Below are positions 8,813 through 18,768 of a stretch of DNA of 64,000 bases, piece by piece. Below the pieces are notes generated by a model, which was given only the letters and a program-made list of their open reading frames with translations, was not told the DNA's origin and made no database searches. Every line of letters begins with the position of its first letter. The stretch's first letter is position 1. The position numbers and the translations under genes were made by a program. Source of the stretch: JAJXWB01 sp046349215 (GTDB taxonomy: Bacteria; Pseudomonadota; Alphaproteobacteria; Rhizobiales; Beijerinckiaceae); the NCBI GenBank assembly GCA_046349215.1, contig JAXMCV010000002.1:1364001-1428000 (forward strand), in the 5' to 3' direction.

Positions 8813-9162
8813 GCTTCACGATCTCCGACGGCGGCCTCGCCCCTTATCTCGCGCTGATCGTCTTCGGCTTCCTGCCGAGCGAGGTCTGGCGCTGGCTATC
8901 GGTCGTGCTGGCGCGCGGCCTCGACGAGGGTTCGGAAATCTTCGTCTACATCCGCACCGTGGCGAGCGTGTTGCTGATCGGCGTGGTCGGCCGGCTGGTG
9001 CTGAGCCCGGCCGGGCAACTGGCGCAGGTGCCGCTCGCCGCGCGCCTCGGGGCGCTGGCGGTCGGGGGCGCAGCCTTCATGGCCTTCCGCCGCTCGGTGC
9101 TGGCCGCGGTGCTGGCGGGCGAAGCGGCCATCGTGCTGGCCGGATGGTGGTTTGTCCGCTAG
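8809..9162 (+). CDS. azlD: AzlD family branched-chain amino acid exporter, small subunit
   Basis: Small partner (117 residues, four hydrophobic segments) of AzlC. The only sensible start is a TTG at 8809, overlapping the azlC stop as TTGA. It gives MSFTISDGGLAPYLALIV, and the PSEVWRWLS motif follows as in the family. Its stop overlaps by four bases the stop of the convergent DUF4105 gene, so neither transcript can have an intergenic terminator there. Confidence 0.85.
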   Translation: MSFTISDGGLAPYLALIVFGFLPSEVWRWLSVVLARGLDEGSEIFVYIRTVASVLLIGVVGRLVLSPAGQLAQVPLAARLGALAVGGAAFMAFRRSVLAAVLAGEAAIVLAGWWFVR

Positions 9163-10163
9163 GGCCCCGGCACGCCCTGCCGGATCGCCGCCGAGAAGGC
9201 GACGCTGTCGAGACCGTCGCGATATTTCGGCGCGACCGCGCCCAGTTCGCGCAATTTTGCGATCGGATAGTCGGTGTCGAGCAGGCCCTCGCTCCAGGCG
9301 AGGTCGGGCAGGTAGCCCGAGACCAGAACCCGCCAGTTCCACGGCGGATCGAAGCCGACCTTGCGCACCATCGAGAAGATGACGGTCGTGCAATTGCTGG
9401 TGACGGTGTTGTAAAAGGCCGGCGTCTGGCGCAGTTCGGACGAACGGGCCAGATATTCCAGAAACAGCGGGCGCGCGCGGGCGGGGTCGATCCTGAGCTT
9501 GAAGAGGTAGGGCTCTTCCTTGCGGACATGCCGCAGGCCGAGCACGTCGCGTTCGTCCGCCGCGATGAAGATAAGCTCGTATTTCTTGAACAGGCCGGGC
9601 AGGGCCTCGTAGGGTTCGCCCGGTCCGTGCCTGACCTCGATCGAAAATGCCAGATGGCGGCCGTCCTCGAAGCCGAAGCTGACCATCGTATGGGCGATGG
9701 CCGGACCGGCGTCCCAATAGACGGCGATCAGGTCGGTGGAGACGAGCTTCGACAGGTCGTAGGTCCGGGTCTCCCAGCGCGGCGTGAAATCGCTCTCCGA
9801 GCGCCAGACGAAATCGCGGACGTTCGTGACCGTGATCTTGTCCCCGTCGCGCGTCATGTACGGGATTTCGGCCAGTTCCGGCGCCCATGCCCGGCCACCC
9901 GCCGGCTTTATGGCAGTCCACCAGCCGGCCAGCGCCAGGAACGCGATGCCAAAGACCGGAATGGCGCGGCGTGCGCCGGGCAGGAAGGTGACGCCGAGCG
10001 CGGCGGCCAGGGCGAGCGCGAGGAACAGCCACGACCAGAGGTCGCCGCCATGCGGGGCCGGGTGGTGGTAGTGCAGCGCGCCCGCGCCCCACAGGCCGCC
10101 GGCCAGGAAGAGCAGGGCGAGCGCGCCCCGGCCGAGGCCAGACAGCAGGCGGCGGAGGGTCAC
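9159..10163 (-). CDS. DUF4105 domain membrane protein
   Basis: A 334-residue protein with three N-terminal hydrophobic segments (about 5-110) and a periplasmic domain matching DUF4105. Conserved elements include VRDFVWRSESDFTPRWETR, HTMVSFGFEDG and the NTVTSNCTTVIF segment with its cysteine. The biochemical role of the family is not established; the Cys/His arrangement has suggested a cysteine-peptidase-like fold, which I cannot test. Its GTG start overlaps the HIT gene stop (GTGA), so the two form an operon. Confidence 0.85.
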   Translation of the reverse strand: MTLRRLLSGLGRGALALLFLAGGLWGAGALHYHHPAPHGGDLWSWLFLALALAAALGVTFLPGARRAIPVFGIAFLALAGWWTAIKPAGGRAWAPELAEIPYMTRDGDKITVTNVRDFVWRSESDFTPRWETRTYDLSKLVSTDLIAVYWDAGPAIAHTMVSFGFEDGRHLAFSIEVRHGPGEPYEALPGLFKKYELIFIAADERDVLGLRHVRKEEPYLFKLRIDPARARPLFLEYLARSSELRQTPAFYNTVTSNCTTVIFSMVRKVGFDPPWNWRVLVSGYLPDLAWSEGLLDTDYPIAKLRELGAVAPKYRDGLDSVAFSAAIRQGVPGP

Positions 10164-10591
10164 TTCAGCGCGGCGCGAATCTTCGCGGCGTTGGCCTCGA
10201 TCTCCGCCTTGTCGCCCATGATGCCCGGCGGGCGCAGCGACACGCCGGCCCAGCGCGGCAGGATGTGGAAGTGGATGTGGAACACGACCTGGCCGCCCGC
10301 CTGTTCGTTGAACTGCTGGATCGAGATCCCATCGGCTCCAAGACCCGCCTTGGCGGCGATGGCGACCTTCTGCACGCGCTGGATCAGGGGGGCCAGCACG
10401 TCCGGCCGGATGTCGAAGAGATTGCGGGCGGGCGCCTTGGGAATGACGAGCGTATGGCCGTCGGCGCGCGGCATGATGTCCATGAAGGCCAGCGCGACCT
10501 CGTCCTCGAAGACCTTGGTCGCCGGCATTTCGCCGCGCAGGATTTTTGCGAAGACGTTGTTGGGATCGTATGCGGTCGAAGATGCGGTCAT
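10160..10591 (-). CDS. HIT family protein (nucleotide hydrolase/transferase)
   Basis: A 143-residue histidine-triad protein. It has the YDPNNVFAKILRGE opening and the catalytic HIHFHILP (HxHxHxx) near residue 105. Proteins of this branch hydrolyse adenosine 5'-phosphoramidates or dinucleoside polyphosphates in the cytoplasm; the physiological substrate is not known. It is the first gene of a two-gene operon with the DUF4105 protein downstream. Confidence 0.93.
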   Translation of the reverse strand: MTASSTAYDPNNVFAKILRGEMPATKVFEDEVALAFMDIMPRADGHTLVIPKAPARNLFDIRPDVLAPLIQRVQKVAIAAKAGLGADGISIQQFNEQAGGQVVFHIHFHILPRWAGVSLRPPGIMGDKAEIEANAAKIRAALK

Positions 10592-10743
10592 GGGCTGCCT
10601 CTCTCGTCCTGCTTTGCCAAGGCCGGGCGAGGCCGGTCAAGGGGCAGGAGGCGCGGAACGGCGCGGCGCAGCCGTTCAGTCTTCATTCAGCCGCCTTGCC
10701 GGACCATGCCTGCGTCGGGAGTTTCTGGAGGGAGATCAGACCC

Positions 10744-11013
10744 ATGAATATCAAGAACACGCTTCTGGCCGCCGCGCTCGCCGGCTCGGGCGCGCTGGGC
10801 GCGGTCTCCGCGCAGGCGATGCCGCTCGCGCCCGTGTCCGGCGCCGCGCCGATGATCGAGTACGTCGCCATGGGCTGCGGCCGCGGCTGGACCCGCGACG
10901 CCTTCGGCCGGTGCGTGCCGATGGTCGTGCGGCCGATGTACGTGCGTCCGCGCGTATACGTCCGCCCCGTCTATCCGGCGCCGCGTCGCTACTACTACCG
11001 CCGCTACTGGTAG
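10744..11013 (+). CDS. small secreted protein of the GCG_CRPN type
   Basis: An 89-residue product with a clear signal peptide (cleavage probably after SAQA, about 24). It then shows the motif GCGRGWTRDAFGRCVPM, which resembles the GCG...C(R/V)P prefix domain of small Hyphomicrobiales secreted proteins. The C-terminus is rich in Arg, Tyr, Val and Pro. GGAGGGAG lies ideally before the ATG. Function of the family is unknown; two conserved cysteines could pair in the periplasm. Confidence 0.8.
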   Translation: MNIKNTLLAAALAGSGALGAVSAQAMPLAPVSGAAPMIEYVAMGCGRGWTRDAFGRCVPMVVRPMYVRPRVYVRPVYPAPRRYYYRRYW

Positions 11014-11074
11014 CGCGCAGAAGGCGGCGTCCGCGCCGGCTCGATACATGGAAAGACGAGGCGGCTTTGCCGCC

Positions 11075-12355
<1,281 letters not shown>

Positions 12356-12394
12356 GACAGAAGGATAGGCCGCTAACGCTGCAGTGCAACGCCT

Positions 12395-13147
12395 TCAGGG
12401 AACGAATCCCTCGAACACGATCTGGTCGGCCCAGCGGCCGGCGCGGGTCCGCTGCTCCGGCGTCCGCACGGTCCAGGTCATGACCGGCAGGCCGAGGCCG
12501 ACGCGGCAGAGGTGGGGAGCTGCGTGGGGCAGGTCGTCGACCCGCCAGGACAGGAAGTCGGGCCGGGTCCGCTCGTAATGGAGCAGGTTCGGCAGCTCGA
12601 CCTTCTTTTCGTCCGACAGGCTCTTCCATTCGCCGTGCTCGTAGCGCGCCTCCGCCACGACGCCGAGCGGGACGCCCGGCAGGGCGGCGGCGCGCAGGCA
12701 GACGATCGGGTCTGGGTCGAAGCTCTTGATGGCGACCGGGTCCGACCGGCCGGACAGGACCTCCGCCACGCGGCGGGTCAGGCGCAGGTCGCCGTCGAAA
12801 CGGCTCTTGATCTCGACGACCAGCGGGACGCGACCGGCGATCAGGTCGAGAAAGGCGGGCAGGGTCGGGATCGTGTCGGTGGAATCCTTCAGCCGGGTCC
12901 GGCCGAGTTCGGCGGCCGTGCGAGCCGCGACCGGGCCGGTCTCGCCGGTCAGGCGGTCCAGCGCGAAATCGTGAAAGACCATCGCCTCGCCGTCGGCCGA
13001 AAGCTGGACGTCGCATTCGATCGCAAAACACCGCTCGACCGCCGCAAGGGCGGCGGCCGGCGAATTCTCGATCCGGCCGTCGGTCCGGTCGTGCAGGCCG
13101 CGGTGGGCGATGGGACGCGCGGTCAGCCAGTCCGGGCGGAGATTCAA
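12395..13147 (-). CDS. glycerophosphodiester phosphodiesterase family protein
   Basis: A 250-residue GDPD-fold enzyme that hydrolyses glycerophosphodiesters to glycerol-3-phosphate. Catalytic elements are visible: IAHRGLHD, the ENS motif, FAIECDVQLSADG (metal-binding Glu-Asp), FHDFALDRLTG and VEIKS. No signal peptide is present, so it is cytoplasmic. The start is a TTG at 13147 overlapping the RidA stop (TTGA), with no ATG in the conserved N-terminus. It is co-transcribed with ridA. Confidence 0.9.
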   Translation of the reverse strand: MNLRPDWLTARPIAHRGLHDRTDGRIENSPAAALAAVERCFAIECDVQLSADGEAMVFHDFALDRLTGETGPVAARTAAELGRTRLKDSTDTIPTLPAFLDLIAGRVPLVVEIKSRFDGDLRLTRRVAEVLSGRSDPVAIKSFDPDPIVCLRAAALPGVPLGVVAEARYEHGEWKSLSDEKKVELPNLLHYERTRPDFLSWRVDDLPHAAPHLCRVGLGLPVMTWTVRTPEQRTRAGRWADQIVFEGFVP

Positions 13148-13632
13148 GGCGTGACCTCGAACATGGCCTCGACCTCGACGACGGCGCCCAACGGCAGTTC
13201 CGCGACGCCGATGGTCGAGCGGGCGTGGCGTCCGGCCTCGCCGAATACGTCCACCATCAGGTCCGAGGCGCCGTTCATGACCGGGGCCAGATCGGTGAAA
13301 TGCGGGCGGCAATTGATGAAACCGCCGAGCCGGACGACGCGCACCACGCGGTCGAGGCTCCCAAGCGCTGTGCGAGCCTGGGCCAGAACGTTCAGGGCGC
13401 AGAGCCGGGCGGCCTCGCGGCCCTCGGGCGGGTTCACTTCGCCGCCGAGCTTGCCCTTGTGATGCGGGTCGATCGCGCCGGTCTCGCCGAAAGGCAGCTG
13501 GCCGGACACGATCAGCAGGTTGCCGGCGACCACGCAAGGGACGTAGTTCGCCACAGGCGCGGCGGCCGGCGGCAGCGTCAGCTTGAGTTCGCGGAGCTTC
13601 GCTTCGATGCGCTGCGCTGACAGATCGGCCAT
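13144..13632 (-). CDS. RidA family protein (enamine/imine deaminase-like)
   Basis: A 162-residue member of the YjgF/YER057c/UK114 family, of the somewhat longer subgroup beginning with a leader like MADLSAQRIEAKLREL. Recognisable elements are VSGQLPFGE, GREAARLCALNVLAQARTAL and the C-terminal RSTIGVAELPLGAVVEVEA. Family members hydrolyse reactive 2-aminoacrylate; in this subgroup that activity is often untested. A TTGA overlap couples it to the downstream phosphodiesterase. Confidence 0.88.
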   Translation of the reverse strand: MADLSAQRIEAKLRELKLTLPPAAAPVANYVPCVVAGNLLIVSGQLPFGETGAIDPHHKGKLGGEVNPPEGREAARLCALNVLAQARTALGSLDRVVRVVRLGGFINCRPHFTDLAPVMNGASDLMVDVFGEAGRHARSTIGVAELPLGAVVEVEAMFEVTP

Positions 13633-13775
13633 AATCGCCCCAATTTTGTTCGGTACTGCCGGCCCTTCCGGCTAGCCATGACTCGGGTGTCGCGAGTAAT
13701 CTGCAAGTCGGCTGGGCAATTCGTAAATATGCCGCGCGCACAAGGCAAACGGCGCTCCCTGGAGGATCTGTGGGG

Positions 13776-14633
13776 ATGAGATTTCCGGCTTCGACGCGAT
13801 TCGTCCTGACGCTGGCCTTTGGCGCGTCTGTCGCCTCGATGGCTTTGGCCGCCTCGACCGAGAATGCCGCGCTGCCGGGTCCGGGGCCAACGCTCGCCGC
13901 CCATCGGGCGATCTATGACCTGACGCTCGCTTCCTCGACCGGCAACAAGTCGCCGAACACGGCGAGCGGCCGGATTGCCTTCGATTTCTCAGGGAATCCC
14001 TGCGAGGGCTACGTCCAGAACTTCCGCCAGCTGACCGAGGTTCAGCCGCCGGAAGGCCCGACGCGCGTTTCCGACATGCGGTCGACGACCTACGAGGACG
14101 GCGACAGCCATAACTTCCGGTTCCGGGTGGAATCGAAGGTCGACAATTCCGGCGTCGAGGACGTGGACGGCCGCGCCGCCAAGTCGCGCGACGGGGCGCT
14201 GTCGATCAGCCTGTCGCGTCCGCGCCTGACCAAGCTCGACCTCGACCAGACCGTCCTGTTCCCCACCGAGCACATCCGCCAGATCCTGATCGCCGCCCGC
14301 GACGGCAAGAAAACCTTGGAGACCAAGGTGTTCGATGGATCCGACAGCGGCCAGAAGGTCTACCAGACGCTGACCATCATCGGCGGAAAACTGACGGGCC
14401 AGGCACCCGAAAAGGCCGCCCAGACGCCCGAACTCGCCGATTTGCCGCGCTGGCCCGTGGCGATCTCCTATTTCGACGAGGACAAAAAGGACAGCGCGCC
14501 GGCCTATGTCCTGTCGTTCGACCTCTACGAGAACGGCGTGTCCCGCGCCCTCAAGCTCGACTACGGCGATTTCGTCCTGGCCGGCGAAATGAAGAAGCTG
14601 GAATTCCTGCCGGTCACCGCCTGCAAGAAGTAG
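13776..14633 (+). CDS. eipB: EipB homologue (DUF1849), periplasmic cell-envelope integrity protein
   Basis: A 285-residue secreted protein with a signal peptide of about 25 residues ending ALAAS. The mature protein starts with LAAHRAIYDLTLA, typical of DUF1849. It has the two family cysteines, NPCEGYVQ and the C-terminal TACKK, which form a conserved disulfide in Brucella EipB, a beta-spiral protein needed for envelope integrity. The ATG at 13776 lies ten bases after GGAGG; a GTG at 13770 is too close to that site. It is monocistronic, with a REP cluster downstream. Confidence 0.92.
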   Translation: MRFPASTRFVLTLAFGASVASMALAASTENAALPGPGPTLAAHRAIYDLTLASSTGNKSPNTASGRIAFDFSGNPCEGYVQNFRQLTEVQPPEGPTRVSDMRSTTYEDGDSHNFRFRVESKVDNSGVEDVDGRAAKSRDGALSISLSRPRLTKLDLDQTVLFPTEHIRQILIAARDGKKTLETKVFDGSDSGQKVYQTLTIIGGKLTGQAPEKAAQTPELADLPRWPVAISYFDEDKKDSAPAYVLSFDLYENGVSRALKLDYGDFVLAGEMKKLEFLPVTACKK

Positions 14634-14653
14634 GGGCGGGCGAACTGTCTGCG

Positions 14654-14816
14654 TGTCATTCCCGCGAAAGCGGGAGTGTCTGCCGCTTTGTCATTCCCTC
14701 GAAAGCGGGAATCCAGTTCCCGGGGTCTGAGGCATCTTGCGGCAGCGCCGGCAGCGGATTGTCCGACTCTCGTCTTCCAACATTCGGGAACTGGATGCCC
14801 GCTTTCGCGGTCATGA
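14654..14816. repeat. REP-like cluster, three copies of a TCATTCCCGC(G)AAAGCGGGA(ATCCAG) palindrome
   Basis: Copies start near 14654 and 14689 in direct orientation, and one is inverted at about 14781-14815. Each has a short hairpin CCCGC / GCGGG, and the complete ones add ATCCAGTTCCC. Related copies occur at 26526-26604. The array lies in the gap between the convergent eipB and dinB genes, a usual place for REP/BIME elements. Confidence 0.8.
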
Positions 14817-14843
14817 CACCCGAGCGCGCGCGGGCGGGCTCGA

Positions 14844-16121
14844 CTACTTCCCCGCCTTCCCCAGCCCGATCCCCTTGACGACGGCGCCGCCGCCGAATTT
14901 GGCGCGGATGGCGTCCATCGCCGTTTCCGCCGCCTTGACGCGGGCGGCGTCGGGATCGGCGAGGTCGGCCTGGTCTGCGTCCGAATCCTCGACGAGATCC
15001 CCGACGCCGACCCCGATCAGCCGGTAGCGGGTGCGGCCAATCTCCGGCTCCAGCATGTCCCGGGCGATGGGGAATATCCGAGCGGCGAGTTGCGTCGGCA
15101 TCAGGCCGGAGCGCGAGCGCGTCTTCGTCTTGAAATCGGCCGTCTTCAGCTTGAGCGTTACAGAACAGCCTGCGAGGTCGGCCTTCTTCAGGCGCGCCGA
15201 GACCTTCTCGCACAGCTTGTGGAGGATGGGCGTCAGCGTCTCCGAATCGCCGATGTCGGTCTCGAAGGTCGTTTCGGCCGAAATGCTCTTGGCCTCGCGG
15301 TCGGGGCTGACCGAGCGATGGTCGATGCCGTTGGAGAGCCGCCACAGGCGCTGCCCCTCCGGGCCGAAGCGGCGGATCATGTCGACCTCGGCGCGCGCCT
15401 GGATATCGGCGATGGTGGAAAGGCCGTCCGCCGCCAGCCTGTCGGCGGCGACCTTGCCGACGCCCCAGATGCGCCCGACCGGCATGGGGGCGAGCAGGCC
15501 CTTCGCCTCGGCCCTGCCTACGATGGAGAAGCCGCGCGGCTTGTCCATGTCGGAGGCGAGTTTCGCAAGGAATTTGCAATAGCTGAGCCCCACGGAGACC
15601 GAGATGCCGATCTCGCTTTCGATGGAAGCGGCGAAGCGGGCCAGCGTGATCGCCGGGCTGCCGTGATGCAGCCTTTCCGTGCCCGCCATGTCGAGAAAGG
15701 CCTCGTCGATGGACAGCGGCTCGACCAGCGGCGTCAGTTCCAGCATCCGGCGGCGGACTTGCCGGCCGACCTCGGAATATTTCGCCATGTCGGGCTTCAG
15801 GATAATGGCGTCCGGGCAGAGCGCGCGCGCTTTGAACATGGGCATGGCCGAGCGCACGCCATAGGTGCGGGCGATGTAGCAACAGGTGGAGACGACCCCG
15901 CGCTTGCCGCCGCCGATGATCAGCGGCTTGTCTCGGAGCGACGGATCGTCCCGCTTTTCGACCGCCGCATAGAAGGCGTCGCAGTCGATATGGGCGATCG
16001 AAAGCTCGTCGCGCTCGGGATGGACGAGCAGGCGCGGCGAGCCGCAGGCCGGGCAGCGCTTCGCATTCGCCGGCGCGGTCGTCAGGCAGTCCCGGCAGAA
16101 GGGCGCCGCCGTCGCGCCCAT
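14844..16121 (-). CDS. dinB: DNA polymerase IV (Y family, DinB)
   Basis: A 425-residue translesion polymerase. A zinc-ribbon-like N-terminal extension (CRDC and CPAC pairs, about 9-27), common in alphaproteobacterial DinB, precedes the catalytic core. That core has AHIDCDAFYAAVEKRDDP, the steric-gate region, SIDEAFLDM (catalytic Asp-Glu) and the little-finger domain. The start at 16121 lies immediately after the DUF3572 stop, so the two genes are coupled. The C-terminal tail resembles the VKGIGLGKAG form seen in relatives. Confidence 0.95.
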   Translation of the reverse strand: MGATAAPFCRDCLTTAPANAKRCPACGSPRLLVHPERDELSIAHIDCDAFYAAVEKRDDPSLRDKPLIIGGGKRGVVSTCCYIARTYGVRSAMPMFKARALCPDAIILKPDMAKYSEVGRQVRRRMLELTPLVEPLSIDEAFLDMAGTERLHHGSPAITLARFAASIESEIGISVSVGLSYCKFLAKLASDMDKPRGFSIVGRAEAKGLLAPMPVGRIWGVGKVAADRLAADGLSTIADIQARAEVDMIRRFGPEGQRLWRLSNGIDHRSVSPDREAKSISAETTFETDIGDSETLTPILHKLCEKVSARLKKADLAGCSVTLKLKTADFKTKTRSRSGLMPTQLAARIFPIARDMLEPEIGRTRYRLIGVGVGDLVEDSDADQADLADPDAARVKAAETAMDAIRAKFGGGAVVKGIGLGKAGK

Positions 16122-16122
16122 G

Positions 16123-16464
16123 TCAGGGATTGTTCCAGTATTCCGGGCCGGCGAGCGCCCGCCGGGCGGAATCGACCGTGTCCGGCGCGAGGCCGGCGTG
16201 TTCGGCGAAGGCGAGGAGGTCCGGCTCGTGGCCGCAGACATGGTCGAGCACGGCGAGCAGGAAGCCCGGCCGGGCGGCGGCCTGCCGGAGCCCCGAAGGA
16301 TCGAGGCCCGTGAGCGCAAGAAAGCGGTCGAGCCGGTCCGAATCGGCGGCGATGAAGCCGAGGGCCGAAATGGCGATTTCCTCGGCGCCGGCTCGATTTC
16401 CCGTTCCTGGCGAAGTTCCTGACTTTGCGGCAGGTTTGGGATGGGGCCGCGCCTCCCGGGCCAC
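16123..16464 (-). CDS. DUF3572 family protein
   Basis: A 113-residue protein of unknown function found next to dinB or divK in many Hyphomicrobiales. The conserved part is AEEIAISALGFIAADSDRLD followed by FLALTGLDPSGLRQAA and LDHVCGHEPDLLAFAE. No ATG is suitable. A GTG at 16464 preceded by AAAGGA gives the usual length. It is translated just before dinB. Confidence 0.8.
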   Translation of the reverse strand: MAREARPHPKPAAKSGTSPGTGNRAGAEEIAISALGFIAADSDRLDRFLALTGLDPSGLRQAAARPGFLLAVLDHVCGHEPDLLAFAEHAGLAPDTVDSARRALAGPEYWNNP

Positions 16465-16582
16465 GCAATTTTCCTTTCGTAAATGTCTGTCGTCTAGAGT
16501 GCCCGGAACTGGCGACTTTGACGAGCAGGATTCGCGCTTACCGGGTTTGTGACTGACGCCGCATGAAGGACAGCCGAATTCC

Positions 16583-16960
16583 ATGACGAAGACCGTACTC
16601 ATCGTCGAGGACAACGAGCTCAACATGAAGCTCTTCAACGACCTCCTCGAGGCGCATGGCTACCAGACCCTGCAGGCCCGCGGCGGCGTCGAGGCTGTCG
16701 AACTGGCCCGCAAGCACCATCCGAACCTGATCCTGATGGACATCCAGTTGCCGGAGGTCTCGGGCCTCCAGGTGACGCAATGGATCAAGGACGACGAAAC
16801 GCTGAAGTCCATTCCGGTCGTCGCCATCACCGCCTTCGCGATGAAGGGCGACGAGGAGAAGATCCGGCAGGGCGGCTGCGAGGCCTATCTGTCGAAGCCG
16901 ATCTCGGTCGTGAAATTCCTCGAGACGGTCCGCAATTACGCTTCCGACGTTCAGGGGTGA
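16583..16960 (+). CDS. divK: single-domain response regulator DivK
   Basis: A 125-residue receiver-only protein that relays cell-cycle and polarity signals to DivJ, PleC and DivL in alphaproteobacteria. The acidic pocket is VEDNE, the phospho-acceptor is the Asp in LILMDIQLPEVSG (about 53), then the Thr/Ala region and the Lys in YLSKPI. It is followed eight bases later by pleD, the conserved divK-pleD pair. The upstream region diverges from the DUF3572 gene. Confidence 0.95.
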   Translation: MTKTVLIVEDNELNMKLFNDLLEAHGYQTLQARGGVEAVELARKHHPNLILMDIQLPEVSGLQVTQWIKDDETLKSIPVVAITAFAMKGDEEKIRQGGCEAYLSKPISVVKFLETVRNYASDVQG

Positions 16961-16968
16961 CCGAGTAA

Positions 16969-18342
16969 ATGACCGCGCGCGTACTGGTCGTCGACGACCT
17001 TCTCCCCAACATCAAGCTCCTCGAAGCCCGGCTGACCGCCGAATATTTCGACGTGCTGACCTCGACCAACGGCCCGGAGGCCATCGAGGCCTGCAGGGCG
17101 GGGCTCTGCGACATCGTCCTGCTCGACGTCATGATGCCGGGCATGGACGGATTCGAGGTCTGTACGCGGCTGAAGGCCGACCACACGACATCGCATATTC
17201 CGGTCGTCATGGTGACCGCGCTCGACCAGGCGGCCGACCGCGTGCGCGGCCTCGATTGCGGCGCCGACGACTTCCTGACCAAGCCCGTCGACGAAGTCGC
17301 GCTGATCGCGCGCGTGCGCTCGCTGTCGCGGCTCAAGGTGACGATGGACGAGTTGCGCTCGCGCGCGGCGGCCTCGGCGCGGCTCGGCCGCTCCGATCCC
17401 TTCGTCAACGCCTCCTCGGCGGACGGCCATCACGGCCGCGTGCTGCTGGTCGACGATCGCCCGGCTTCCAGCGATCGCATCGTCGCAGCGCTGCGCGGCG
17501 AGCAGACGGTCGATGTCGAGCCCAATCCGCAGGAGGCCCTGTTCCGCGCCGCCGAGCATCCCTACGACCTGGTGATCGTCAGTCTCGGCCTCGCCAATTA
17601 CGACGGCCTTCGCCTGTGCAGCCAGCTGCGCTCGCTGGAGCGCACGCGCAGCCTGCCGCTGCTGATCGTCGCCGATATCGAGGACCGCCCGAAGGTTCTG
17701 CGCGGCCTCGACCTCGGCGTGAACGACTATCTGGTGCGGCCGATCGACCGCAACGAACTGGTGGCGCGCGTGCGCACGCAGGTCCGTCGCAAGCGCTACG
17801 CCGACAGCCTGCGCGACAATGTCGAGCAGGCCATCGAGATGGCGGTCGTCGACGGCCTGACCGGGCTGAACAACCGGCGCTATTTCGACATGAACCTGTC
17901 CATGCTGCTCGACCAGTCGGCGCAGGAGGGCAAGCCGCTGTCGCTGCTGGCCCTGGACATCGATTATTTCAAGAAGATCAACGACACCTGGGGCCACGAC
18001 GCCGGCGACGAAATCCTCCGGGCGCTGGCCGCGCGGGTGAAACGCGCCGTGCGCAGCGTCGATCTCGTCTGCCGGCTCGGCGGCGAGGAATTCGTCATCG
18101 TCATGCCGGACACGCCGCTGGACGTCGCCGGCCGGGTGGCCGAGCGCGTGCGCCGCACCGTGGAGGCCGAGCCTTTCGCGGTGAAGCAGGGCCAGACCTC
18201 CATTCCCGTCACCATCTCGATCGGCATCGCCGACCGGGGGTCGGACGCCAATCCCGACCTGATCTACAAGTCGGCCGACAAGGCGCTGTACGAATCGAAG
18301 TCCGGCGGCCGCAACCGGGTGACCGCGGCAGCCGCCGCCTGA
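16969..18342 (+). CDS. pleD: PleD-type diguanylate cyclase response regulator
   Basis: A 457-residue protein with two receiver domains and a GGDEF domain. The first receiver has VVDDLLPN and the phospho-acceptor in IVLLDVMMPGMDG. The second (about 155-270) is a degenerate receiver. The cyclase signature GGEEFVIVMP sits near residue 370. The inhibitory I-site RSVD lies five residues before it, so product feedback is expected. It makes c-di-GMP for the swarmer-to-stalked type transition. Order divK-pleD-rpmG is as in relatives. Confidence 0.95.
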   Translation: MTARVLVVDDLLPNIKLLEARLTAEYFDVLTSTNGPEAIEACRAGLCDIVLLDVMMPGMDGFEVCTRLKADHTTSHIPVVMVTALDQAADRVRGLDCGADDFLTKPVDEVALIARVRSLSRLKVTMDELRSRAAASARLGRSDPFVNASSADGHHGRVLLVDDRPASSDRIVAALRGEQTVDVEPNPQEALFRAAEHPYDLVIVSLGLANYDGLRLCSQLRSLERTRSLPLLIVADIEDRPKVLRGLDLGVNDYLVRPIDRNELVARVRTQVRRKRYADSLRDNVEQAIEMAVVDGLTGLNNRRYFDMNLSMLLDQSAQEGKPLSLLALDIDYFKKINDTWGHDAGDEILRALAARVKRAVRSVDLVCRLGGEEFVIVMPDTPLDVAGRVAERVRRTVEAEPFAVKQGQTSIPVTISIGIADRGSDANPDLIYKSADKALYESKSGGRNRVTAAAAA

Positions 18343-18393
18343 GCCGGCGCCCGGCGATGTGACCGGGCGGCCCGTTCACCTCAATTCTTTTCC

Positions 18394-18408
18394 TTAACAA
18401 AGGGTTTA
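18394..18408. promoter_or_regulatory. CtrA-like site TTAA-N7-TTTA
   Basis: Seven of eight consensus bases with the correct 7-base spacing, about 50 bases after the pleD stop and upstream of a long hairpin. Weak evidence only. Confidence 0.2.
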
Positions 18409-18601
18409 GCCCTCGGCTCGACCTTGAGCGATTGCTTTTCCCATGGGGCCGGGTAGGTTTTCCGGGCCGAGCGGGTTTGCATCAGGCGGCGCGGTCTAGG
18501 ACCAAAGGACCAGGCAGCGTCAGTTCGCGTAGCGGTGCGTATCGGCGACTTTGGAATACCCTGCGGAGTGCTCAGGTCCGCCGCATCTCCTGGGTCCGTG
18601 G

Positions 18602-18659
18602 GGTCGGCCGGTCGTTGGCGGTTTAGGAGTGGCCTCCTCGATACCGTCAGCGGCCGGCC
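18602..18659 (+). other. long interrupted hairpin after pleD, possible structured RNA or terminator
   Basis: Three helices stack: 18602-18610 with 18651-18659 (9 pairs, one G-U), 18617-18622 with 18643-18648 (6 pairs, one G-U), and 18625-18629 with 18634-18638 around a TGGC loop. No strong U-tract follows, so it is not a classical terminator. The surrounding 18,343-18,715 gap holds no convincing gene. I do not recognise an RNA family. Confidence 0.45.
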
Positions 18660-18715
18660 ACCTTCGTTTCGGCCGTATATCTTTTGAAATCAATTGACTG
18701 CGCCTGTCTAGGCGC

Positions 18716-18743
18716 AACAAAAAAGGGCGCTCGCGCGCCCTTT
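18716..18743 (-). terminator. rho-independent terminator of rpmG
   Basis: Read on the minus strand: stem AAAGGGCGC / GCGCCCTTT with a 4-base loop, followed by a T-run (18716-18724 is A-rich on the plus strand). It lies 25 bases past the rpmG stop. Confidence 0.85.
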
Positions 18744-18768
18744 GTCGATTCCGGCCGAGAAGCCCGAA

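Noticed and set aside
18430..18715. 6S RNA, SRP RNA, tmRNA or RNase P RNA in the pleD-rpmG gap
   Set aside because: The region is structured, but I could not find the diagnostic conserved sequences of these RNAs, so no family name is given.
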